Assembly (NCBI GenBank): GCA_900708905.1
Contig: CAADRB010000042.1
Location: 401,957 to 465,956 of the forward strand
Direction: 5' to 3'
Length of the DNA stretch: 64,000 nucleotides
DNA from: Hymenolepis diminuta
Lineage: Eukaryota; Platyhelminthes; Cestoda; Cyclophyllidea; Hymenolepididae
Below are positions 11,201 through 22,700 of the stretch, piece by piece. The translations under genes were made by a program, and so were the position numbers. Position 1 is the first letter of the stretch. Every line of letters starts with the position of its first letter. The notes under the pieces were generated by a model that saw nothing but the letters and a program-made list of their open reading frames with translations, did no database searches and was not told the DNA's origin.

Positions 11201-14200
11201 CATGTGGGGTCTGAGTTAGAAACAGTAGTAAATTTATATCGTGGCTCATCAATCTGGACTCTGGCGGTAAAAAACTTTGGGATTCAGACATACTTGGTCA
11301 AAATCATTTACAGTGCACAGTAGCTACCGTCAAAAGTCTAAAATTGTGATGTATATGAATTTGTGATGAAAAAAGTGTCTTTTACCAATGCAATCAATTA
11401 ATGTTCATTTTCTGTCGAGGTTTTAACAATTTCATGCCCTACTAAGAAACAATATTCTATGTTTTTCTCGTGATGAGAAATTTGCATTTCGTAGATGGTT
11501 TATCAGTGATTTGTCTTTCTAACCATTAAGCCGGCACACGTTGCTTTTGACATCTTAACAATTAGTCTGGACATCGACCCAACTTGGATTGACTTTCAAC
11601 AGTGCCTTAGAGTGACCCAACTTAAGTTTTCTCTCTTAGTCTGAGTCGACTGTAGTCTAGAGAGATTTAAAAGATATTTACATCTTAGTGGCGGAAGCTA
11701 GTATAATCCCCAAGTGTGTTAGAAGTAGGCTTGCAACCTTGTTGCACCAAACTGAAGCATACACCTGCACACAGAGTGAGCAAGTGAAGAATCCGAACTG
11801 GGAACTTAGTGTAGTCATTGACTAGATCAGGCCGCATGGTTATTGATCGCTATCGCTCCTAATGGAGGTAGATGACCATGAAGATAAATGGCCGCCTCCT
11901 CTTACCACTTGTAATCTCTATGCTCCTTGGTCATTATTTAAATTTCTCATACATCGTATAGATTTTATACTCTTTCATATTTATTTACGTCATCTAATAT
12001 TATATATCTCAATGAATATCTATTTAGACCACGCTATTCACACAGGACTTTTAACTTTTTTGAGCCGACGATGCACCTGTAAAATCTGTCGATCGGCGAT
12101 AAAAATGTTTCGCAGATATTGGTATGAAGACGGCGTGGTTTGAAAGGTATCTACCTGGTGTCACCAATCTGAGGGATTGGAGGAAGCTTATCTTACAATC
12201 TGAGTTCGGTCACTGACAGATGACTTTGCTTCATATTTGTTCTCTTTATTGTAAGAGGTTTATATTTGATTATAAAGCAATATTTAGTGACATTAATTAT
12301 AAACGGACCTTTCACATGATTTAAATCTTTTTGAAACCTAATTAGACTGATCAATATTATGACACCAGTGATTGGAATGCAGTTAGTTGAAATTGCAATT
12401 AATTTACTTTACACTTTTTAGGTGGGAGCGGTAGCAGAAATGCCCTATATAAAGCAGGCAGCCCAAGTAGCTTTGGGAGTCCTCAATTCTACTCGTCATA
12501 CTCTTTTGGTTGGTGAGGCTGCCGCAAAGTTTGCAGAATCTCTCGGCTACCATCGAACCAACCTTTCCACAAATGAGTCCCTTACAATTTGGAAACAGTG
12601 GAAGAACACCAGATGCCAACCGAATTTTAGAATACCATATGTTTGGGTACCTAATCCAAATCAAAGTTGTGGACCTTATCGTTATAAAAATGGCAGTAGA
12701 AACAGTGCGCATTCCAACTGTCTTTTTAAAATTTTTTCTAAAAGATTTGATGATTTCTACTTATATTCTTACAGATGACGATATTGCTATGGAATTCAAA
12801 AAAATAAGTAATTAAACTACTGAAGACAAAAATGGAGGTGACATTCAGACTCCCTTTCAGTACTAGTAGTTAAGTCATGTCTTGTATCCTTTGCATCACT
12901 TTAAAACTGAAACACATAACGTATTGGAAAAGAAGTAGAAGACTCCTGAGAGAACGCTAGTTGACTAGATCACAGGCTAATATGTTGTATCAAATACGAC
13001 CGCTTTAATAGAAAAACGACATACACTCGACGGCAGAGGGAGGTCAATCTTACTCAAGCCACTGTGTCTCAAAGGACGTTTCCTATGCTGTAAGACACTG
13101 AGAGCCTAAATAACAAAAAATGTGGTTATAGAAACAAAATGTCCAGTGGATTTTGAGAAATCACTTTCATTGATGAAAAAACCGGAACCAAGGGCGATTT
13201 CATCACAAGTCAATTCTTATAGTTATGAATATGCATCCGGTTAAGACAATGTGTATTTAAATAAGAAGTCTGAAAAGTGCCCTTTTTAGGTGATCTAAAA
13301 TTCAAAGGCCGAAATGATCGTGATTCGATTGAACCAATAGTGAACGAAAATCACATGCTCGATATAAAGGGATATACAAATAAGGAAGGCGTTTATGTTT
13401 TAGTTGAGCCTAGAGTCATACCCATAACCATACACCGGCGATTAAGAAAGTCATTTGTTTTCAGCCCCACAAAATTCCAGAACAGAGTTAGGAATTGACG
13501 AAGAGAACCACGACACGATCGGTGTGATTGCTCTGAATCAGCGAGGTCGAATGGCTGTTGGCTTGTCAACAAATGGAGCTCGCTTCAGAATTCCTGGTCG
13601 TATTGGAGATAGCCCTATCCCAGGAGCTGGTGGATATGCTGATAGCAAGGTATTTCACTTTAAAAGTAATCTAAGAATGTATTCGAATCTCCTATAATTG
13701 ATCCAGTTTTAATTTCATTCGAATAACTAGGTTGGTGCAGCTGCAGGAACTGGTGATGGTGACGTCATGATGCGATTTTTGCTTTCCTTTAAGGCTGTTG
13801 AACTCATGAGAGCTGGAAAGCATCCTTCCGATGCATGTACCATTAGTCTCAAGACTGTTCGTCAGGTATGGACATATTTTACAATTTCTTGCAAGACTGA
13901 AGTTGTTTAATCTTATTCGTAATTTATAGTTATGAGGTATCCCGCATCTCGTTCAGCAGATATCTGACTTCGTAGGTCGATGGTTAGATGCCATCGATCT
14001 CGGTCTTAGTTCTCAAAGTTAGGCTTATGATGAAGAAGATTAATGAAAGGTGGCTTATAGGAGGGTCAAAAGAAGAAGGGTACTTTTTCCATTTAGAAAT
14101 TAACAATTCGATTAAGGTTTATTAATTCGAATAATCATTGATTGTTTCCTGTTTTTTATGCAATACGATACACCTTCGAGTTTTTACATTGTATGTAGTA

Positions 14201-15042
14201 CTAAACTAATGACTAAAAACAAGCTTATCAAGCTTATCCGGTTGATGAAGGATAAAGTCTGTAATTTTCGTTCAGATGCACCGAAAATATTAGAGTGAGC
14301 TTTCTAACAACGAGTTAGTCGCATATGAAATAAGTAAAAAATATTTACGGGTTAGCCAAGTCATACTGCGTTTCTTTTATTGTTAGTAAATTTACAAAAT
14401 ATTGTTGAATTCATTATACGGTGCGTCATATAACGTATTTATAATGTCACTTCTGAATTGATAGTGTTTTTAGGATAACATATACACGTTCAATTGTTGA
14501 AAACAACCCGAAGGCATATTATTACAAGTAGTATCGATTCAACTCATGATTCCTTCTGTATTTTTTAATGCTATTATTTCAGGAATCAGTTTATCGCTAC
14601 AGAAAGCGGTTGCTTTTCGGTTAATTTTGAGTAATATATTCGCTAGTCTTTTCCGTAATTAATAACAAAAAGTAGTGACTAAATTAAGTCGAAAGGCAAT
14701 GTTGAAAAAAGCGAAACGTAATTGTTTTCCTACATTTGGCATTTTTTACTCTTAAAATTGACTTATTAGCCCAATATATGATTTAAAATATTATTAATTG
14801 TATTCATTTTAATTATCTTTTGCTTTATTTGATTTTGTTCAAAATTTTCCATTAACGTTATTTTTACTTTTTAGAAAGGTTTGTGGTATGGCGGATTGAT
14901 CGCCCTAAATGCAGATGGTCAATATGGTGCTGCGTGTGTTGGTTTCAAGAAATTTGCTTTCGTTGTGCAAAACTCCGGCTCCGCAAAGAATGGCAAAGTC
15001 ATCAAGGTCAAATGCCTGACACCGCGTGAACTTGCAAACTAA
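8243..15042 (+). CDS. AGA: N(4)-(beta-N-acetylglucosaminyl)-L-asparaginase (glycosylasparaginase), five exons
   Basis: Exons 8243-8566, 12422-12695, 13465-13649, 13731-13865 and 14875-15042 join in phase to 1086 nt, or 361 aa (human AGA is 346 aa). The enzyme is a lysosomal N-terminal-nucleophile hydrolase that cleaves the GlcNAc-Asn bond during glycoprotein breakdown. Residues 1-20 form a clear signal peptide ([20 protein letters not shown]). Family motifs follow: [24 protein letters not shown]-like [22 protein letters not shown]-like CQPNF, then NHDTIGV. In that last motif Thr217 should be the nucleophile exposed by autocleavage. [16 protein letters not shown] and GTGDGD complete the substrate pocket. 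The last exon carries YGAACVGF and ends at TAA. Intron 1 is about 3.9 kb and holds repeats. The exon 2 donor (GGCA/GTAGAA) is the weakest boundary; it was chosen because it restores phase and homology to exon 3. Confidence 0.93.
9890..10110 (-). repeat. Dispersed repeat family 2, copy B (in AGA intron 1)
   Basis: The minus strand shares GACACAGAGCATGTACTAATG with the GGACGCAGAGCGTGGACCAATG block of copy A. It also shares CATACTTTATGCCCTTTCATAT with ATAGATTTTATGCTCTTTCATAT of copy D. The middle is diverged. Confidence 0.55.
11690..12060 (+). repeat. Dispersed repeat family 2, copy C (in AGA intron 1)
   Basis: This aligns with 19130-19490. An early AGTATAATCCCCAAG-like block corresponds to AGTGTAAGCCCCAAG there. 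Near the end ATAGATTTTATACTCTTTCAT is almost identical in both, followed by a CGTCATCTAA / CCTCATCTAA match. Confidence 0.65.
12696..13464. other. AGA intron 2 with a possible cryptic exon
   Basis: Within this intron, an acceptor TTTTTAG at 13290 is followed by an open frame with the same phase as exon 2 ([13 protein letters not shown] and on). It has no counterpart in AGA proteins and no clear donor. I leave it out of the gene model. Confidence 0.4.
13866..14874. other. AGA intron 4
   Basis: About 1 kb of AT-rich sequence with a consensus acceptor (TTTTTACTTTTTAG). Nothing else recognisable. Confidence 0.55.
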
Positions 15043-15209
15043 ATATCCTGTTTCTAAATTGATACTGCCCCGTTGTAATGTGCTTGTCAATCCCTATATT
15101 GAACTTACATGATCCAGAAGATAATTTATTCAAAAATCGATTTTCTTAGAATGAAAGTAATATATATCTAGGTTGTCACTATAGTGTTGCTTATCAATGC
15201 CGTTTGAAA

Positions 15210-15660
15210 GGCCTGTAGCGGGCCACCAGATTGTTGAGGGTCACCAGTTTGTAGGTGAAATTGCTAACAGTAAATGAAAGAAAAGGAACGCCGAGGAACG
15301 CGTAGGCCAGGTTATATCGAAGTAAGCTCAGTACAGAGTCTCAAGGAAAAATAGGGAACTGGAGGATTGAACAACGAGAGATGCGCCTGGCGAGCTAGGG
15401 TCCACCCTGTGTCTGTGTGTGTGTAATGGAGGCTATTTGGGTGGGGAGGACACTCTGGGTGAGGACACGCATAAGGATATGGTTGTATGCGCGCCTTAAT
15501 TGGGCGGGACGACTATAGGAAAGGGAAGGGCCGGTGCAGACAGGACTGGTTAATAGCGGAGTTGATTAAATGGTGTCTGCTACTATCGTCTGAGGTATGT
15601 TTACCTTTTCCGGGTCGATGAGACATAGACNAGCTGAGTACACACGATGTTTGTTTAAGG
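15210..15660 (+). repeat. GC-rich dispersed repeat family 3, copy A
   Basis: The base composition is clearly richer in G and C than the flanks. It contains a short GT run near 15410-15424 and the only ambiguous base of the window at 15631. The AGTACAGAGTCT block and the preceding purine-rich stretch also occur at 18770-18980, with a weaker match at 63570-63700. No ORF with a domain was seen. It is probably a decayed mobile element; the class is unknown. Confidence 0.4.
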
Positions 15661-18278
15661 AGTGTTTGGGTCAGGAATGGTTAAAGGGTTACAGAGATAA
15701 CTTATGAGGACAAGATAATCAAATTTGGTGATGATTAGGAATGCTGTAAGATAAAATATTTCGGAGAAGAGGGATTCATCCTTCAGGCCGCTTGCTTTCA
15801 GCAGTAGCAGTATCCCAAAATTTTCAATATTTTTATTCGCCTATCAATCGATATTTTTGATTTTACCTATTGATACTGAAGAGAATCTATATGATTACAT
15901 TTATGCCGCTATTATTTCTTTAATACCATTTTCTAGCGCGCTTGGAAGATCTGACCATCGAAAGAAGGAAATAAGGGTCCAATCCCACCAGCAGATAGAA
16001 ATCTGGTTAAAAACTATTCAATTGAGAATTGAATAAATTTGTCAAAAGTGTATTTTATGCTTCAATCGCGTCATCACCCAATTTTTAAAGTTTAGGATAT
16101 GTATACCATCATTGCTTTAAGCCTTTTTAATCAGGATAGCCTGTTACGTTTCGGATCAATAATGAAAATTACTTTTAGTGGAGGCAGAAATTTTGGAGTT
16201 GGAAAGTGAAAATTATTCATAATTTTGAGCAGTTATTACTATCATTTAGTCCTTTAGTTTTTCCTGATTTTACATCTCTGAGGACTCATACTTGTTAGCT
16301 GGAAAACTGAATTGGGTACCAATATTTCAAGAGCGTGGACTTGCGTTCATTTGCATCCTTCTATTGGCACACTTCACAAACTATTTATACCCAAAAATAT
16401 TTTAATTTGTTTAATAGATAATGAAGGTTAAAATGTTCAGATAACATAAATTATTTGTAATAAGTATAACTCGACATATTTCCCATATCACTTGATAAGG
16501 AGGACTCACACTTGGAGCTTTTGTTGTTAATGTTGTCATTTTAACTCTACCATTAAAATGAAGATTTAGGGAGTGTACAATGTTACCAAGTCTGATCAAG
16601 GGTATCTCGTGAGCGCTAGATCATTCATGGAAGTGCGATCATGCTACCGATTGCGGACGTGCTTGTGGAGGTCTCCTAGTCAATCAGCGGTCAATATTAG
16701 TACAATGTAGCGTTAATTGTACTCAATCACTAAGTGTGTTTGCAGTAAATTCTTTCCGCAGGTGTCTTCTGTGCTCTCGCTGCTTTGGACATAACCTATC
16801 TAATTATGGGAGAGGACACTATTAGAGGTTAATTGTACTTGTCTGCAGTTAGTTGGACTTCTAAGGGGATTACCACGATTTAGCCAAGGGGTTATTTTTG
16901 TAGTATCCGCTACAAACTTCCCCCACAGTTCAGAAGTTTTTCACATTCTGCATAGTTTTTTCAGCTTATTTCGCAATAACAGTTTGGCGCTAAAATTTAA
17001 AATGACGAATTTATGAGCCCAAGTTTTCATTCAACAAAAATTTTTTTAGCTTCATGTTAACCACAATTAATGCGATATGATACATTATCCGTTGTCATAT
17101 GTGCCTGAGTCTTTATGTCTATAACTCAGTTGATGCTTTATGGTCATTAATTAATTTGGGCAGATTCAAATTTCTTCAGACTGTATTAAGTAATTCATGA
17201 AAGATTGTAATATTAGTTCTATTTTACGGGGTTGCATAATCTTTGACTTTGGAAGCTATATTATCATTTTGACCTAATAACATCCCATTTTAGAATGACA
17301 CTAATAATAATATTTCACCTAAAAATCTTACCTGTCTTAGCTTACACTCAGCAATTCTGAAGATGGTGTAGGTGCTGTCACACGACCTTACAAACTATTG
17401 ATGTGCGCTGAAAAACTTAGAAGTGATTTGCGAAATGACTAATTACGAAAACATGCATATGAATACAGACCTGCAGCCATTGTGATTTTCCACTCAATAG
17501 CCTTCAGTGTAGAGTTTAATCTAACTTAGCGTATTCAGAACCGACGAGAAATGTCAGAAGAGATTAGCAGCCAGATCTCGAATTTTGGCCTGTAGGTATT
17601 CTAATTTCTACCAAGCCCTATTTCAGTATCTGATATGAGACGGAAAACTTTTACTTTAAACAGATTTACTGACTTAAATCTTTAAAAATGAGGAAAAAGA
17701 ATTCCAAATTGAATTGAAATGGTGTCTATAAGAATTATAGGTTTGGGGAGAGAAATTGAGGCAACGTAGGCATTACAAATGTTTACTGGGATTTCATGAG
17801 ATAACATGAACAGTAAAAAGTAGAGTGAGACTTAACAGGGGTAATCACAGCTTTTCAATTGCTACGTTCCTTTTCTTTTATACCGTACAACGTCGGCAGC
17901 AAAGCGTCTTCTCGCCGTAATCGTGACTCAAATGCAAACTTTCGCCAACTTAACAAAACTATTTTAAATGATTTTCCAATTAAAATCTATTTTAAAAACT
18001 CATTTAGAAATGCTTTAAACTAGTATGTGTCGGTGATGGTAAACGAAAATTATAGATATCATTCTCTATTTTAATGGATAATAAATTCTCAAGATAACAC
18101 CAAATGAAAAGGACCATTTTAAAATTCAACACATTGGTAAATTTATGAAATTTAACAATTGAGTATGTTATGCATATCTTAATTAAGATATAAGGTTGAA
18201 GGATGGCACTACATATTTCCAGAATTACTCTTTTCAGTTTTTCCTCTTAGCATTCACGGTGACGCCTTTAATGTCCCT
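15661..18278. other. Intergenic AT-rich stretch
   Basis: No exons recognised. Around 16700-16850 there is a short inverted repeat (AGTACAAT / ATTGTACT) and a repeated TTAATTGTACT word. Otherwise featureless. Confidence 0.4.
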
Positions 18279-18480
18279 ATGGCGCATAACCTCTATTTGT
18301 CATATCTGAACGTGCCTATCGATTCCATCCTTCCCCCCACCCCAACACGCCCTTCCTCTACAACAGCCTCGTTTCACCTGAAAGTACATCTGGGCGACCT
18401 TACCCAAGTGACTCATATAAAACTATCTCTGTTTTTCCACTTAAAAAATAACGCACGCTTGTCAGTTATCGACTCCCACG

Positions 18481-18502
18481 CTTCTCTCTCTCTCTCTCTC
18501 TT
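18481..18502 (+). repeat. CT microsatellite
   Basis: A run of alternating C and T within a pyrimidine-rich stretch (about 18320-18560). The open frame spanning it (18279-18686) is Ser/Leu-rich low-complexity translation and is not called as a gene. Confidence 0.75.
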
Positions 18503-18769
18503 ACTCGCTTCAATCCTCGTTGTGGCATCCTTAAATACATTTTGGTCTAATCAACTCTTGGTGTTCTGCTCCACAACTGTTGTTAACTCTAACCCAAACA
18601 GCTACGAACTGGTGACTGCTGTTGCCGTTGTTAGTTGTTATCTTAACCTTCAAAAAAGTATTCATATTTGTCTAAAATTGTTCTAAAAATACTTAGGAAA
18701 ATGGGAAGGATATAGCAGGGGAAATTAGCTCAGAATTCTAGTGCCTAGTTTCAGGGGATAGCGTCCATC

Positions 18770-18980
18770 TTAGTTATCACTCTTGCTCACCACAATCATT
18801 AGCAAACGACAGAATGGAGAGAAATCAAGGTCGTGATGAGCAAGGTTTACTGAGGCGAACCAGGAACCACGAGTGAAATGGAGATAAGTTTGAGGAGATA
18901 GACACTCAGATAAGGTATAAGTACAGAGTCTAGGGAAGCGAGAGAGATAAAATATGTGCTTTGAAGAAGATTCAGGACTA
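18770..18980 (+). repeat. Dispersed repeat family 3, copy B
   Basis: Shares the order of blocks GCTCACCA..., a GAGG-GAACC stretch, and AGTACAGAGTCTAGGGAA with 15230-15365. The match is patchy, so family membership is tentative. Confidence 0.35.
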
Positions 18981-19129
18981 GCCGGGGTTCACAGAAACTC
19001 ATTTCACTTTGTGCACTTCATAATAGACGGTTAAAACGCGACTGAGTGCAAAACTCCAGATTAGCTTAGATAAATTTAATTATTTTATGCAAGTGACATT
19101 ATTTCCAATCACTTGTCTACATACGTTTA

Positions 19130-19490
19130 AAGTAGGTATAGTGTAAGCCCCAAGCATATTGATAAACCATCAACCTAATACGGAGGCACACACAACGCGT
19201 AGGTGACATGAGCGCAGAACACGGACCAATGGGGAAGCCGAACCTGGGAGGTCTTCGTGTCCATTGGCCAGATCGGGCTATGTACTAGCTTCATGTGGTT
19301 TTGTTCGAGGTAGGAGATTGCGATCATACTGGTCATGTTCGCTTCCACTTATCTTTTGTACTTGTTTCCATCTTGCATATAGCTTATAGATTTTATGCTC
19401 TTTCATATTATCTCACCTCATCTAAATAATTTTTCTTACCTAAAACCCATTAGGACTACGCTTCTTACAGTAGGCGCGCCTATATTTGCA
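19130..19490 (+). repeat. Dispersed repeat family 2, copy D
   Basis: This is the best-preserved copy. It contains CGGACCAATGGGGAAGCC, CCATTGGCCAGATCGGGC, CCATCTTGCATATAGC and ATAGATTTTATGCTCTTTC in that order. The two ATTGG/CCAAT words inside form a loose inverted repeat. It ends close to the 3' side of the CCDC125-like gene. Confidence 0.7.
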
Positions 19491-19758
19491 TCCGTTTCCT
19501 CTTTTACCCATTTTATCAGTTTCTCCTTCTTTTCACTATAAAATGACTAAAATACCGACTTGATACAGGGATCTTTCAACATACATTGTTATCACTTTAA
19601 AATCAAGCTAACATACTCGAAAAAAATTTAAAACATTAAAATAAATAAAATATACAAATTAACTAAATATTTCAACTTCAAACAATACACAAGTATTGAT
19701 AGATAGCTGACAATTCATCTGAAAAAACAGACCTGACAAGTATAAATAATGAGTAACC

Positions 19759-22700
19759 TTAGGCAGTTGTAGTAGTCATGAGAATCTGAAATTGACGGTT
19801 ATTTTTATCCTGTAACAACTTCTGGCGCTCAGTGTGAATATATTCTTCCATTCTGCCCTCGGTCAACTTTTCAAGAATTTCATTTACCTGAAGGATAAAA
19901 GATATAGGTTACATACTCTTTTAAATATTTAGTAATAAAAAACTCCTACTTACCATCAAAAGGAGAGTTTCCAACGGGGACACTGCTTTTATTTTATTAG
20001 TACTTGAGCTATTTAAAGTCTCCATGGCTCTAGTTAATGTTTGAAGTCTCAAAGACACCTTTCTGCTTTTGCTCTTTAAAACAAATTTGGTTTAGGTTAT
20101 TTGACTAATTTAATTGTTTAAATGAGCTATAAAGGAGAGGTACTCACTCGACCATTAACAGGACGTTTTGAGTACTGGATTGAGTTGGCGAATGAGTGCC
20201 TTCTTGTGGAGAATGATGAAGATGGAGTAGGATATGAGGATTCAAGGTTAAGGCTCATACGAGAACCCCCACTTAATTTTCGTATTCGTTCTCCATTCTC
20301 TTCCAATGCAGACTTTAGCGCCTTTTCTATCCATTGAGTCAAATCATTACAAGAGGATAAGTCATTTGTCTCCGTTGGTTTGTCTAATAATTGAAGAAGA
20401 TCAATATAAGGAATTTTAAATCATCATTTCATATCCTTCATGGGACATAATGAGTCTCCTTAATCGCAACTAGTAAAATGTGGTTTCTGGTAATGTTTCT
20501 CAGTTAGTCGGTAAATGGTTGCTATTTTTACGAAAGGTAATTAAATACAAGTGTGAACTGTTGTAATTTTGGTAATGGTGCCAAATACCTGTTGTAGAGT
20601 ACACAATAAAGCAAAATGTAATACTAAAAGTAATTGGATAAAGCACATAATTTATGAAGATATACATTTACTAAAGAGAAAGAAAGTGTTTATATGGAAA
20701 CAAGCTTAGGACAGTTGAGCGATTATTGAAAAATCGACAATACATTAAGAATTGTGCATAAGCACAAAATAATAACATTATTGAGTCACCATGTCTGGCT
20801 TTAAATGAGATATTTGAGCATTAATGATTCAAATCGAGACCCCACACCGGGCAAAAACGTACGGAACACCTAATCAAATTATTAATGAAACAAATTTAAA
20901 GGATGATTATCGCCAGAAATGGGAATTTAGCCACCAATGTGCCGAAAGTTAGAAAAAGGAAGTGGTTAAATACGTATACGCAAAAGATACACATGCATTC
21001 TAAGAGTTACGTCTGTCTTAACAGAGTTTAACAGAGTTTAAAAACAGAGGGGAACATTCTCATAGTGTGATATTTAAGGAGAAATCCTAATGCAAACATA
21101 ATAAGTGACATTCTAGGCAATTAAATTCTTTCTCAAGAGTTAGTTACTAGCTAAAAATCAGTGCTTCTTCATATGTCCTAATATCAGTTAATGATTGTAC
21201 TTTAAAGCAACCATTGATGTGAAAGCACGCATCATTAGGGTCAAAGTCTGAATCTAATTTAGTGATTGATTATTAATTTTTCCGCATCATCTTCTTGTAT
21301 ACCGATGAGGCATTCGCTAATATAATCATATGTGAGGTCAGGGATCAAAGGTTCGATTCACGTTAGTGTACACTTAATAAATGGAATAGCCAACAGCGCT
21401 GGTTAAATCTAGTTGATGAAGGTGGCGGGATTTAAATTTCTCCCCTCTACCCAAAATGAGCGCAGGGAACGCTCCCCTTAATGGACTTGGGAGTTGTAAA
21501 TGCTTGCTTTCTATTGAAAATTAATTTGTCGTGTGTTTGCTCTTTCAGAATAACTGAAAACTTTTACTCCTGGTGTAGTTGATTTTGTTCTTCTCCGTGA
21601 ACATAATACAATCCAATATCAAATTTGACATTAAATCATGGTTCACAAGATGTCACAGAGAAGCTATGCTATCTGATGAGTTGATCCAAAGATCTTTACG
21701 ATGTGTGTGCTCATACTTGATATGTGCTTATAAAGATGGTACTTTAATGCAACCGTTGGTGTGCATAGTCTGTACTTTCCTGAATTGGCATCATCTGATT
21801 GTATATATTTGTAAGGAAGAGAAAAGTGCCGTTATTATGAATAGTTATTGATTTATCCTATAATTCACTTCTTTATTTAATTCAATAAAGGAGGTTATAA
21901 AATCAGCATTTTTAGATGAATTTACCTCTAAATAAAAGGAAATCTCACCAATTATTCCTAATTTAGTATATATAAGCAAAATGCAAAATGAAACTTTAAT
22001 TCTCTGAACCTCCCAGAAGCGCCAACAGTTTTCTGTTCAGCGAATAAAAATATTCTATTCTCTTGACAAGTATTTGACAAAGGAGCCTTAAATGATATCG
22101 GGAAGAAGGTTAACGTTTGCATGGGCTAAAGAGATAAGTTAATCCTATTTGTACTGATTATTAGTAGGAAAATTTAAGAAAATGGCAACAATTCGTTATA
22201 GCTATTCATGATCTTAAATCGACATGTATTAACGAGGATTTCCAAGTTGAATTATGCAATATGTAGAGAAATAGCTACTTACTACTTCCTACGGAAAAGC
22301 AAAAATGCGTACTTTTGTACAAAGAAAGGCATTTATACATGGGATGTCTTTGGACAGAGAATGGATCTAAGAATCGTTAGTAGTCCCATTCACTTGATCT
22401 TGGCTTTAAAGGGATATAAATAATTTGAGGTGGCATGACCAGCTATGGGAATTAACTCAACCAGTCAACAAGGCAAACCTTATCTGTGAATTTAGGAGCT
22501 AATTTATGGTATATAAACAACGAACTTTATTCCTTCTGAGAATATGGAAAATTCAGTGCTTCCAGAATTCAAATAAGTTAAGACTCTAGAATTGTGACTT
22601 AATTACCTGTTTTTTCTTGACCCCCTCACCAGTTTCATAATAAGATGTTTTCTCATTATAAAAACTTGTGAGCTTTACAGTGCTATGAGGAATATAAAGA

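Noticed and set aside
18279..18686. 135-aa open frame on the plus strand
   Set aside because: It is translated pyrimidine-rich low-complexity DNA with a CT microsatellite, and shows no domain or splice context.
21353..21366. B-box GGTTCGATTCACG as a functional tRNA gene
   Set aside because: The 5' half does not form an acceptor or anticodon stem and the body is shared with another locus, so a SINE is the better call.
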